DNA of 64,000 bases. Source: Vibrio aerogenes (GTDB taxonomy: Bacteria > Pseudomonadota > Gammaproteobacteria > Enterobacterales > Vibrionaceae). The stretch is taken from NCBI RefSeq assembly GCF_024346755.1, contig NZ_AP024861.1, positions 2,542,001 to 2,606,000 of the forward strand, given 5' to 3'. Below are positions 42,953 to 51,244 of this stretch, piece after piece; the first letter of the stretch is position 1; every line of letters starts with the position of its first letter. A program made the position numbers and the translations under genes. The notes beneath the pieces were generated by a model. The model searched no databases. It was not told the DNA's origin and saw nothing but the letters and a program-made list of their open reading frames with translations.

Positions 42953-43768
42953 TCAACAAATCAACTGATGGTGCTCATCAAAGAAAGGAAAGGGTCCTTC
43001 ACTGGCGTGAATATAGCTGAGATGACTGACGACAGAGTCAGGTGTCAGCGTCAGCAACTGAATGGCTTCAGGCTCCAGAGAAAAAGAAGAAGGGGCCCGC
43101 GGGTCCAAATCCAGTGTCACAGCATGGCTGTGGGACGGCCCGACCCAGACTGGTATATCATGCCAGAGCGCAAACACCGGCCGGTGTAAATGGCCGGTGA
43201 CAATCCCTTTAACATGCTTATATCCCAATAATACCTCATGCAGCTGGTCATCATTTTGTAGTTTTTGAATATCCATATGATGTAACCCAACAGCCAGCGG
43301 CGGATGGTGCATAAACAGCAGTACAGGCCGGTCCGTGTTGCTTTTCAGCACATCATCCAGCCAGCGCAATGTCTCTTCTGTCAGATATCCATGTGGCTCG
43401 CCAATCACGGAGGTATCCAGACCAATCAATACATACGCACCACATTCGCGAATGAAATGGCAATAGTGCGGGTGATCAAATGTCGTCAGCGTTGCCAGCG
43501 ATTCCCGCAGACATCCCCGGTGATCATGATTGCCCGGTATCACCTGAACCGGTGGCAGTAGCCGATTCAGTTCCGGCAAAACGACCGCATACTCTTCCGG
43601 CGTGCCGTAATCTCCCAGATCGCCGGTGATGACGACCAGATCGGGGCGAGGTATTAATCCGTTAATATGGTTGACTGCCGCACGCAGGCAGGCCAGTGTA
43701 TCCACCTGACGATAAGCGGGTTGCCCGCCCTCCCGGATATGTAAATCAGTCAGTTGTGCGATTAACAT
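42953..43768 (-). CDS. Calcineurin-type phosphodiesterase (GpdQ/CpdA-like)
   Basis: The start MLIAQLTDLHIREGG (ATG 43768), 19 bases after the ABC ATPase stop, is preferred; the longer frame to 43921 would lie inside that gene. The 271-residue product has the binuclear metal motifs D-L-H (TDLHI), GDLGDYG, GNHDHRG, MHHPPL and GHLHRP. These define the class III cyclic-nucleotide phosphodiesterase/GpdQ group, which hydrolyses cAMP or glycerophosphodiesters. As the last gene of an ABC-importer operon it most likely processes the imported substrate, so a phosphodiester is a good guess for what the importer carries. Confidence 0.85.
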   Translation of the reverse strand: MLIAQLTDLHIREGGQPAYRQVDTLACLRAAVNHINGLIPRPDLVVITGDLGDYGTPEEYAVVLPELNRLLPPVQVIPGNHDHRGCLRESLATLTTFDHPHYCHFIRECGAYVLIGLDTSVIGEPHGYLTEETLRWLDDVLKSNTDRPVLLFMHHPPLAVGLHHMDIQKLQNDDQLHEVLLGYKHVKGIVTGHLHRPVFALWHDIPVWVGPSHSHAVTLDLDPRAPSSFSLEPEAIQLLTLTPDSVVSHLSYIHASEGPFPFFDEHHQLIC

Positions 43769-43787
43769 TGCATTTTCCACAAGGCAG

Positions 43788-44894
43788 TTACTCCTTTTCA
43801 GCGTTGAGCCAGATGAGCCGGGATGCATCGGGGATAATAAAAACAGTCTGTCCGGGACCATAAATCCGGCGGGAAAAACAATCGATACAAATGTGCGGGT
43901 GACCACCGCCGATATCGACAATCACCCGGGTCCGGTCGCCGAGAAAAACATCCGAGACCACTGTTGCCGGAATCGCTGTATTATCCGCAGTTTCAGTCGC
44001 CAGCCGGATATCCTCCGGACGAATCATCAACGTCACCTCCCCCGCCTGTGGCCAGGCATCAGGTAAACGACATTCAGGGAGTTCCCACACACTGCCCCCC
44101 GGCAGACGCAGCACCGGCGGATGGGATGAACCGGCTTTGATATGCACATGAAGATAATTCATCCGTCCGATAAAATCGGCCACAAACCGGCTTTCCGGGT
44201 TCAGATAAATCGCTTCAGCCGTGCCGGTTTGTGCGATCTGGCCCTGTTCAAGCACCACGATCCGGTCCCCCATTTCCATCGCTTCTTCCTGATCATGCGT
44301 CACATAAACCGCCGTAATCCCCAGACTTTTCAGCAAGAGATGGATTTCTCCCCGCAACCTTTTTTTCAGTTGAGCATCCAGTGCAGACAGTGGCTCATCC
44401 AGCAGCAATACCTGAGGCCGGGTAATAATCGCCCGTGCAAGCGCAACCCGCTGACGCTGTCCGCCGGACAACTGATCCACAGGCCGGTGCGCGCAGGCCT
44501 GCAAATCAAACATCGTCAGCATTTCATCCACTTTCTGCTTTCGCTGTGCAGGTTTTTCGCCTCTGACCCGCAGCCCGTAGCCGATGTTTTCAGCCACATT
44601 CATGTTCGGAAACAGCGCATAAGACTGAAACACCATGCCGACATTGCGTTTTTCGATGGGTAACGCCGTCACATCCTGCGAACCGAAACTGATGTGACCG
44701 CCCGGATCGGCAAACTCCAGCCCGGCAATCAGGCGCAGTGTTGTGGTTTTTCCGCAACCGGAAGGACCAAGCAACACCAGAATTTCTCCGGCGTGAATCT
44801 CTAAATCCAGCGGTTTCAGCGCCAGAGTGCCATCGGCAAAGGTTTTCTGAATCTGTTTCAGGTGAATTGATACACTTGAATCTGATAATTTCAT
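43788..44894 (-). CDS. ABC transporter ATP-binding subunit (PotA/FbpC/PhnT-like)
   Basis: This 368-residue subunit has Walker A GPSGCGKTT, Q-loop VFQSYALFPNM, signature LSGGQRQRVALARA, Walker B VLLLDEPLSALD, an H-loop (VTHDQEEAMEMGD) and a C-terminal TOBE region (MIRPEDIRLA). It belongs to the CUT1/polyamine-iron-phosphonate class of importers and powers the two permeases encoded upstream. There are short gaps on both sides within a six-gene minus-strand operon. Confidence 0.93.
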   Translation of the reverse strand: MKLSDSSVSIHLKQIQKTFADGTLALKPLDLEIHAGEILVLLGPSGCGKTTTLRLIAGLEFADPGGHISFGSQDVTALPIEKRNVGMVFQSYALFPNMNVAENIGYGLRVRGEKPAQRKQKVDEMLTMFDLQACAHRPVDQLSGGQRQRVALARAIITRPQVLLLDEPLSALDAQLKKRLRGEIHLLLKSLGITAVYVTHDQEEAMEMGDRIVVLEQGQIAQTGTAEAIYLNPESRFVADFIGRMNYLHVHIKAGSSHPPVLRLPGGSVWELPECRLPDAWPQAGEVTLMIRPEDIRLATETADNTAIPATVVSDVFLGDRTRVIVDIGGGHPHICIDCFSRRIYGPGQTVFIIPDASRLIWLNAEKE

Positions 44895-44930
44895 CTCTTT
44901 TCCACTTCACAATCATCGGTCAGACACGGG

Positions 44931-45710
44931 TTATACCGGTCTGCGGTTCAGCCACTGTGCCATGATCAACAGCGGTAAAATCAGGCACAGAAAAATCAGC
45001 GTATAAGCAGAGCTGATCTCCAGCCGCATGGATGCATAAGCATCGGCCAGCCCAACCGGTAAGGTTTTGGTCAGCGGCGTGTGCAGCATCCAGGTCAGAT
45101 TGAATTCCCCGACCGACAACGTCAGAGTCATCAGCATCCCGTTCATGATGCCGGTTTTGCAGTTCGGCACAATGACATCCATAAAACGTTGCCGGAACGA
45201 AGCACCCAGACTGGCAGCACCTTCCTCCAGTACCCGGAAGTTGATGCTGTTGAGCACAGCCAGTACCGCTTTGACCATAAATGGCAGGGTAAAAATGACA
45301 TGCCCGGTCAGAATAAACAGCCAGCTTGACCGGAAAGCGGTCAGGTCACCATAAACAGACAGCAGCCCCAGCGCAATCGCCATACCGGGAATCGCCACGG
45401 GCAGTGTCAGGCATTCTTCAAACCCTACGGCAAAGCGCGATGGATACCGGGCCAGATAATACGCACACGGCACACCGGCCAGCACATTGATCACCGTGGT
45501 CGTCAGTGCAATTTGTAAAGTCAGCCACACCGTATCTGCGTACATATCCCAGACTTCCGCGACCCAACGCAGCGTGAAACCACTGCGGATACCGGTAAAA
45601 TAATTCACCGTCAAACCAGCGGTGACTGACATCAGCACCGGCACAATTAAAAAAGCACACACCAGCAATGTAAAAGCGAGCTGAAGATAAAAGAAACCAT
45701 CTCTTTTCAC
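44931..45710 (-). CDS. ABC transporter permease 2
   Basis: This 259-residue, six-helix BPD_transp_1 protein has the EAA loop EEGAASLGASFRQRFMDVIVPN, which contacts the ATPase. It pairs with the permease encoded upstream, from which it is separated by 4 bases. The family resembles PotC/PhnV-type subunits. Confidence 0.9.
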   Translation of the reverse strand: MKRDGFFYLQLAFTLLVCAFLIVPVLMSVTAGLTVNYFTGIRSGFTLRWVAEVWDMYADTVWLTLQIALTTTVINVLAGVPCAYYLARYPSRFAVGFEECLTLPVAIPGMAIALGLLSVYGDLTAFRSSWLFILTGHVIFTLPFMVKAVLAVLNSINFRVLEEGAASLGASFRQRFMDVIVPNCKTGIMNGMLMTLTLSVGEFNLTWMLHTPLTKTLPVGLADAYASMRLEISSAYTLIFLCLILPLLIMAQWLNRRPV

Positions 45711-45714
45711 TGGC

Positions 45715-46599
45715 TTATCCTCCCATATTCACTGAACCTGCCCCTTTCATCCGTGCCATCACCAGACACAGCCAGGTGATCCCACCAAGCACAAGGCTCA
45801 GGGTTGCGGCCATCGCAAAATTAGCATTCAGGGTAAATTCGGTATAAATCGTCATGGGTAACACGTCGATTTGTGTAGCCAGCGTGAAGGCCGTACCAAA
45901 TGCGCCCATGGACGTCGCAAAGCAGACCGACCCCGAAGAGATCAGGCCCGGCATCAATGCCGGTAGCGTAATATCGCGTAAAATCTGCCAGCGACTGGCT
46001 CCGAGAGAGCGCCCGGCTTCCGGTAAACCGGGATCAAGTTTCTCAGCCGCTCCCATCACCGTCAGGACGACTCTGGGAATCGAAAAGTACAGATAACCCA
46101 AAAACAGCCCGGCTATCGAGTAAGCAAACACCCAGCGCTCTCCGCTCAGCGCTAAACTCAGCTGAGCCACCAGCCCTTGTCTGCCACCGAGCATAATGAT
46201 GAAAAAGCCAATCACCACACCGGGAAAAGCCAGCGGAAAACTCAGCATCGCAATCAGCAGGGTTTTCCCCCGAAACGCCTTCCCCTGAGACGGTTTACCC
46301 TGAGACAGTTGGCCCTGAGACGATTTCCCTTGAGACGATTGCCCCTCAAGCCGGGAATCCGTGAGAAAGAGTCCGGTCACCGTGGCAATCACCAGACTGA
46401 TCACAGTCACCGTCACCGATAAAACCACGGTAGAGAGCAGGCTCCGGTAATAGACAGGGTCGGTGATAATCGCCAGATATCCGGCTCCGCCCCCGGAAGC
46501 TGACAACCAAACCAGCCGGGTCAGCGGTAACAGAAAAAACGCCAGACAGATGATACCGGCAGGCAAAATCAACAGCCGGTGATTGAATCGAACATTCAT
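45715..46599 (-). CDS. ABC transporter permease 1, with an in-frame pentapeptide repeat
   Basis: This 294-residue permease starts at MNVRFNHRLLILPAG (ATG 46599, GGA upstream). The EAA loop is EAGRSLGASRWQILRDITLP. Between helix 2 and helix 3 is a hydrophilic insertion made of four SQGK/QX pentapeptides (15-bp DNA repeat at about 46280-46345), not expected in the family. It probably forms an enlarged, variable loop. The rest of the topology is normal. Confidence 0.88.
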   Translation of the reverse strand: MNVRFNHRLLILPAGIICLAFFLLPLTRLVWLSASGGGAGYLAIITDPVYYRSLLSTVVLSVTVTVISLVIATVTGLFLTDSRLEGQSSQGKSSQGQLSQGKPSQGKAFRGKTLLIAMLSFPLAFPGVVIGFFIIMLGGRQGLVAQLSLALSGERWVFAYSIAGLFLGYLYFSIPRVVLTVMGAAEKLDPGLPEAGRSLGASRWQILRDITLPALMPGLISSGSVCFATSMGAFGTAFTLATQIDVLPMTIYTEFTLNANFAMAATLSLVLGGITWLCLVMARMKGAGSVNMGG

Positions 46600-46683
46600 A
46601 GCAACTTCATCCGGAAAATAATGAGACGAAAGCACAGGATAAATCCGGCGGTATCCGCCGCCGGAGCTTACGGCCTGTAAAGA

Positions 46684-47697
46684 TCAATTCACATGCTGAC
46701 GATAATTTTGTGTAAACGCTTGCTGCACCCCGGCCATTTTTCCGAAGTCAACGGTTCCTGCCCGTTGATATTCAGAAGCAGGCAGGAACTTCGCCTTCGC
46801 CTGCGGGCTCATTGCAGACGCAATCACAGGCCTTAAATAAGCGTCCGCCCACAAGCGCTGTCCTTTGTCAGATAAGACAAAATCGAGAATTTTATGCCCA
46901 TTACGCGGATGCGGTGCACCTTTGACACTACTCATCACATAAGGCACCACAATCGTCCCTTCCTGCGGAATCACAAACCGGACATTGGCTTTATCTTTGT
47001 ACTTTGCCCGGTAAGCATTGAAGTCATAATCGAGCAGAATCGGGATTTCTCCGGAAATCACTCTGGCATAAGAGGTTTGTTTGGGGACGACCGGTTTGTT
47101 TTTCGCCAGCTGCTGAAAATAATGGATTGCCGGTGAGAAATCGTCCAGATTTCCGCCCATCGCCTGATTCACTGCAACGGCACTGGCATAACCGACAAAT
47201 GCACTGGTCGGATCAAGATAGCCAACCATGCCCCGGTATTCAGGCTTGAGTAAGTCCTGCCATGACTGCGGCACCGGTTTACCATCGAGTGCATCCACAT
47301 TGACGAAAAAACCAATCGTGCCGGAATGAATCGCGAACCAGTATCCCTGCGGGTCTTTCAGTCCGGCCGGAATTTTATCCCAGTTCTTCGGCTTATAAGC
47401 TTCCGTCACACCTTGTTTCTTCGCATTGATACCAAACGACACCCCATAATAGACAACATCCGCCACCGGGTTATTTTTCTCGGCCACCAGTTGCGACAGA
47501 GACTGACCCGAGTTTTTATTATCCATCGGCACACGAATGCCCAACTCATGTTTGATCTGTTTCAGTTGCCCGCCCCAGTTCGCCCATTCCGGCGGACAGT
47601 TATAACAAATTGCATCTGCAGCCTGCGCCACAGAAACCATCATTCCGGCACTGATAACTGCCAGTTTTGCCCAGTGTTTTAACTTCATTCTCAACAT
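46684..47697 (-). CDS. ABC transporter periplasmic substrate-binding protein
   Basis: This 337-residue protein has a signal peptide (cleavage after SVAQA, ~residue 26). The mature N-terminus ICYNCPPEWANWGG contains two Cys. The fold is of the Fe3+/polyamine/phosphonate-binding type (IFFVN-like TIGFFVNVDAL, WQDLLKPEYRGMVGYLDPTSAFVGYA). No clear iron-binding Tyr pair is obvious. The substrate is not deducible directly; the operon's phosphodiesterase suggests a phosphodiester such as a glycerophosphodiester. Confidence 0.85.
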   Translation of the reverse strand: MLRMKLKHWAKLAVISAGMMVSVAQAADAICYNCPPEWANWGGQLKQIKHELGIRVPMDNKNSGQSLSQLVAEKNNPVADVVYYGVSFGINAKKQGVTEAYKPKNWDKIPAGLKDPQGYWFAIHSGTIGFFVNVDALDGKPVPQSWQDLLKPEYRGMVGYLDPTSAFVGYASAVAVNQAMGGNLDDFSPAIHYFQQLAKNKPVVPKQTSYARVISGEIPILLDYDFNAYRAKYKDKANVRFVIPQEGTIVVPYVMSSVKGAPHPRNGHKILDFVLSDKGQRLWADAYLRPVIASAMSPQAKAKFLPASEYQRAGTVDFGKMAGVQQAFTQNYRQHVN

Positions 47698-47712
47698 AAC
47701 TTTCTACCTGTA

Positions 47713-48723
47713 TCAGGAACAATATAAAGGTGATTGACGTTTCATGACTGAACCACGCAGGCTCATTTCATAATCCAGTTGTCGTTGCAGGGTTAACCCG
47801 GTCTGATGCCGGGAGTTAAACAATAAATCCACCGCACAATTTCCCATTGTCCGGTGCGGCACCCGGACGGTTGCTAAGGGCGGAGAAACCAGCTGCCCGA
47901 AAGACATGCCATCAAATCCAACCACAGATACCGCTTCAGGCACCCGGATGCCGCGGCGGGAAAAGTAATGCATCAGCTTCATCGCCAGCAAATCGTTGCT
48001 GCAAAACCATGCGGTGACCTGACGGTGCATGGTCAGCAGACAACTGTGATCAAAAGGCGCATCGTCACACGGGTCGACTTCGATCAGTGCTTCAGACAGC
48101 GCTGAATCATCCGCATCAATCCGGCTCAGAAATCCCGCATACCGCTGTCTGGCCCGGTCTGAAACCTGAAACTGCCCGGCCACCATGCCCAGCCGGGTGT
48201 GGCCTGATGCAATCAGTTGCGAGGCCACATCATGACCGGCCTGATAGTTATCGACAAAGACAGATGGCTCATTTCCCTCTGAGCGGTTATGGACCAGACA
48301 AAAAGGAAAACGGAATTCCCGGAGCAGCGACAGCGCTTCGTTGTTTTCCACGCTGGCCACCGTCAAAATGACGCCTGCGACCCGCTGACGAATCAGGTCG
48401 ACCACGGCCTGACGCTCGCGTTCCCGTTCATAACCGGTATCGGCAATCATGACCGAGAAGCCAAAATGTCTGGCCCGTGCCTGAATGCCGGAGACAATCT
48501 CCGAAAAAACCGGATTCAGCAGGCTCGGAATGACCACCCCAATTGTCGGATTGTGGTTCACTTCAATGCGTCCTGATTTCCGGCCGGGGTCATAGTCGGT
48601 GGTTTGAATCACTTTTTCGATCCGTTCACGGGCAACGGCACTGACCCTGCCGGTCTGATTCAGTAACCGGGAGACGGTGGCCGGAGAGACACCGGCAAGG
48701 GCTGCAACATCCCGAATATTCAT
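47713..48723 (-). CDS. LacI-family transcriptional regulator
   Basis: This 336-residue regulator has an N-terminal HTH, MNIRDVAALAGVSPATVSRLLNQTGRVS, and a periplasmic-binding-protein-like effector domain (IGVVIPSLLNPVFSEIVSGIQ, VSVVGFDGMSFGQLVSPPLATV). It is the first gene of the operon, 15 bases before the binding-protein gene, so it probably controls its own transcription in response to the imported substrate. A strong CRP-like site lies about 220 bases upstream. Confidence 0.92.
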   Translation of the reverse strand: MNIRDVAALAGVSPATVSRLLNQTGRVSAVARERIEKVIQTTDYDPGRKSGRIEVNHNPTIGVVIPSLLNPVFSEIVSGIQARARHFGFSVMIADTGYERERERQAVVDLIRQRVAGVILTVASVENNEALSLLREFRFPFCLVHNRSEGNEPSVFVDNYQAGHDVASQLIASGHTRLGMVAGQFQVSDRARQRYAGFLSRIDADDSALSEALIEVDPCDDAPFDHSCLLTMHRQVTAWFCSNDLLAMKLMHYFSRRGIRVPEAVSVVGFDGMSFGQLVSPPLATVRVPHRTMGNCAVDLLFNSRHQTGLTLQRQLDYEMSLRGSVMKRQSPLYCS

Positions 48724-49323
48724 GGCTGACCTCTCTATCCGCTTTCCCGGCAGTCCGGTGATGAAAAACTGAACCCAGCATAGGCAGATGAAATGAAGGT
48801 TTTGTGACAGGTTTTTGGAACGTTACTGAGAATTGAGCGCAATTTATCTCAAGATAACCACAAGATACCGGAAGATAGCACGATGAAACATTTTTGTTTC
48901 ATGCAGATACACACTAAAGCTGATGTTTTTTTAAACAAAAAATCGTGATAAATATCACATAAAATAGTTAGGTCGTGAAAGAAAGAGGGATTATCACCGA
49001 TGGGCAAAGGATGGACATATGGACAAAGGACAGAAGAGAAGCGGGCGTGATTTTAAGAGATCTGATGCATTTAAATCAAGCACAGTAACCGGACATGCAT
49101 TTCAATATACATCATGACTATCAATTGCTTATCGCTGTTTTTTTATTACAGTTTTTTATTGCATAAACCGGATTTATTCTCATAAATGAGACAGCATAAC
49201 CCCGGAGTTTAAGCTTTAATAGTTAGTGAGATTCATCTTCATTGTAAACCTTAATAAGCAAGGTCCCGGCGCTCTCCTGCCGGGACCTGTTTTATTTTTC
49301 AGATTAGTATTAGCGGATATTGC
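48724..49323. promoter_or_regulatory. Gene-free region with CRP-like site and a terminator (possible small RNA)
   Basis: CGTGATAAATATCACA (48944-48959) matches 15 of 16 positions of the symmetrical CRP consensus. Further right, AGGTCCCGGC (49261-49270) and GCCGGGACCT (49279-49288) form a perfect 10-bp terminator stem whose T-rich tail (TGTTTTATTTTTC) is on the plus strand. No plus-strand gene precedes it, so a CRP-controlled small RNA between about 48.97 and 49.30 kb is possible; the hairpin could also end the leftward dioxygenase transcript. Confidence 0.45.
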
Positions 49324-50253
49324 TTAACTAATAATAATGCGTTTATAAGCAACCAGCGATCCATCATCGTTCTGCTGTGTATTGAAAATATATCCACTGG
49401 CGCCGCTGCTGAAGACCGTATCTGAGGCAATCAGAGTATCCGGTGCCCCACGGCTGGCATAATCTGTGTGCGTCGTGCATATTTCAGTACAAAAATCATC
49501 GGTAAAGGTAAACTGAGAAATAACTTCGTCACTATTGTTATTGCGCACCCGGAAGTGAATATGGATCACCCGGCTTGAATACCAGCCCGGAAAACAGGAT
49601 TTAAAGTTCACCCGGCCGCTGCTGTCGGTCACCTGAATCCCCCGGAACCAACGGGAAGCAAGCGCTTCACTGTCATTGTCGGTACAAAAACCACTGCTGA
49701 ACCCGCTGGTGTCACTGCTGCCGGTTGTGTCACCGGAATAGAGGCCATCGACGTTACAGTGCCACACTTCAATCTCATAACCAGATAATGGCTCACAATT
49801 CTGGTCGATCAACTGTAAACACAGCATCATTGGCAAACCAGTCTGCGCTTCTGAAATATCTTCCAGATAATCCCCGTCAAAGTAGCACGGTCCTTCGGTC
49901 AGTGCGCCTGTCAGCGAGACAGCACAAGTCCCTGCGGTTTCAAACAGGCTGTCCTCCGGGAAGTTAGCCGTCATATTTTTCGTCCCGCCCGATGCCCAGC
50001 TCACCTCAGATGAATCGGTTGAATCGCTTGAATCCGTGCTCCCGTCTGTCCCTGTATCGGTGTCGCTATCCGTGGTCGAGCTATCCGTTGTTGAACTATC
50101 TGTCGTTGAACTGTCTGTCGTTGAGCTTCCGGAAGCCGCTGTGGTTGATCCCTCACTGTTACACCCGGCAGCAACAGCGGCAACTGCAACAGACAGGATG
50201 GACTTTAATACCTTTCTCCGGTTGGTATCTGACTCTTGCTTATTACTTTCCAT
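49324..50253 (-). CDS. Intradiol ring-cleavage dioxygenase-like lipoprotein with Tat-like signal
   Basis: This 309-residue protein has an N-terminal twin-Arg and hydrophobic stretch (NRRKVLKSILSVAVAAVAAGC) ending in a lipobox Cys31, which suggests Tat export and lipidation. A low-complexity Ser/Thr/Asp linker (~35-85, four TTDSS pentapeptides) follows. The catalytic beta-sandwich from ~100 has the non-heme Fe(III) ligands of intradiol dioxygenases: Tyr in WHCNVDGLYSG, Tyr in FPGWYSSR and two His in VIHIHFRV. It would cleave catechol-type aromatics outside the cytoplasm, e.g. lignin or plant phenolics. AGGAAA precedes the ATG. Confidence 0.82.
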   Translation of the reverse strand: MESNKQESDTNRRKVLKSILSVAVAAVAAGCNSEGSTTAASGSSTTDSSTTDSSTTDSSTTDSDTDTGTDGSTDSSDSTDSSEVSWASGGTKNMTANFPEDSLFETAGTCAVSLTGALTEGPCYFDGDYLEDISEAQTGLPMMLCLQLIDQNCEPLSGYEIEVWHCNVDGLYSGDTTGSSDTSGFSSGFCTDNDSEALASRWFRGIQVTDSSGRVNFKSCFPGWYSSRVIHIHFRVRNNNSDEVISQFTFTDDFCTEICTTHTDYASRGAPDTLIASDTVFSSGASGYIFNTQQNDDGSLVAYKRIIIS

Positions 50254-50462
50254 GATTCATATTTCCTGTATATTTTCTGTTTATTTTTTACGTTGAGATC
50301 ATTGATTATATAAATGCAAATCTGTGTATAAAGCCGATTTACTCAGGTTTACATTGGTGAAACCCCTGTTGAGGATGAAATACAGACTTCAATCATCATT
50401 TTAGTGCTCTGATGGCGCTTCTTTAGAACATTTAATTATTTATCGACGATTCAGGCAGATAG

Positions 50463-50810
50463 CACTGCAATTCATCAAATACCGGCGATGTATCGGTTTT
50501 CAGGTTCATACAACCAGAAGGCACATTTGACGGCCTGTTTGCCTATTCGTGCATCGTTGATGATGTCGATACCGAAATGTTAGCCTTTGGCTCCTGTACC
50601 GGTATGGTGACAGGTCTGGATGATGCCATTATGGATGCCGTCAATGCACAACTGGCCGATCTGGTTGAAGATCCTGAAAACTATGCTTATGAAGACTATT
50701 CTCTGACCGGCGTAGGGATTAAAGCCATGAACCCCGGAACCGGAGCAAAAAAACAAAATTACCCTAAAACCAATATTTGTGATGTGCCAGAACCTGATCC
50801 GGAAGTTTAA
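50463..50810 (+). pseudogene. C-terminal fragment of an unrecognised gene
   Basis: The frame is open from just after a stop at 50460-50462, yet the coding-like sequence (GTFDGLFAYSCIVDDVDTE continuing into the segment from Met at 50577) begins well before the first ATG at 50577. That ATG has no ribosome site. The piece thus looks like the last ~110 residues of a longer protein whose 5' part was deleted. It ends EPDPEV and is followed by a proper terminator. I do not recognise the family; acidic composition and two Cys suggest an exported protein. Confidence 0.5.
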
Positions 50811-50844
50811 TCATTCACATCGTGAACTTCTGTTCAGTGTAAAC

Positions 50845-50880
50845 AACGCCGGTCTGTAAATTTATATACCGGCGTTTTAT
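50845..50880 (+). terminator. Rho-independent terminator after the gene fragment
   Basis: AACGCCGGT (50845-50853) pairs with ACCGGCGTT (50868-50876), followed by TTT. Confidence 0.85.
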
Positions 50881-51244
50881 CGTCAGAATAATATTAAATT
50901 TAAATCGATTCAGTCACATCCGGTTATTTTATTATTTCAGATAAACCTACCGTCACTCAAATCTATATGTATGACCAACATCTGACGACGCATTGATTAT
51001 ATGTACGTTGCTCTAAATATCGGCAAATTTAAAAACATAGCAAAAATGTGACCTCAGATACTGTTATTTCAGCCCCTGATTTAAAAAAGAGCTATTTTTT
51101 TAAAAGCTGAATTAGTTGTCGATCCCGCCTGTTGATATGCTACATCCCATAGAGAGCTCATTACCCTTAACGTTCAAATATGAACATCCCCCCAACCGGA
51201 AATCCCCGGCAGTGCGGGATAAAACAACAAACCAGGAGGTTCCA
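50881..51244. promoter_or_regulatory. Upstream region of the acylating aldehyde dehydrogenase gene
   Basis: This gene-free, AT-rich leader ends in AGGAGGT, a near-perfect Shine-Dalgarno, at the gene start. An in-frame ATG at 51116 without such a site is rejected. I see no clear operator. Confidence 0.4.

Noticed and set aside
43769..43921. 51-residue N-terminal extension of the phosphodiesterase
   Set aside because: It overlaps the ABC ATPase gene, and the conserved family start is MLIAQLTDLH.
51116..51244. 43-residue N-terminal extension of the aldehyde dehydrogenase, possible microcompartment-targeting peptide
   Set aside because: The ATG at 51116 has no ribosome site, the extension is not amphipathic, and AGGAGGT immediately precedes the ATG at 51245.
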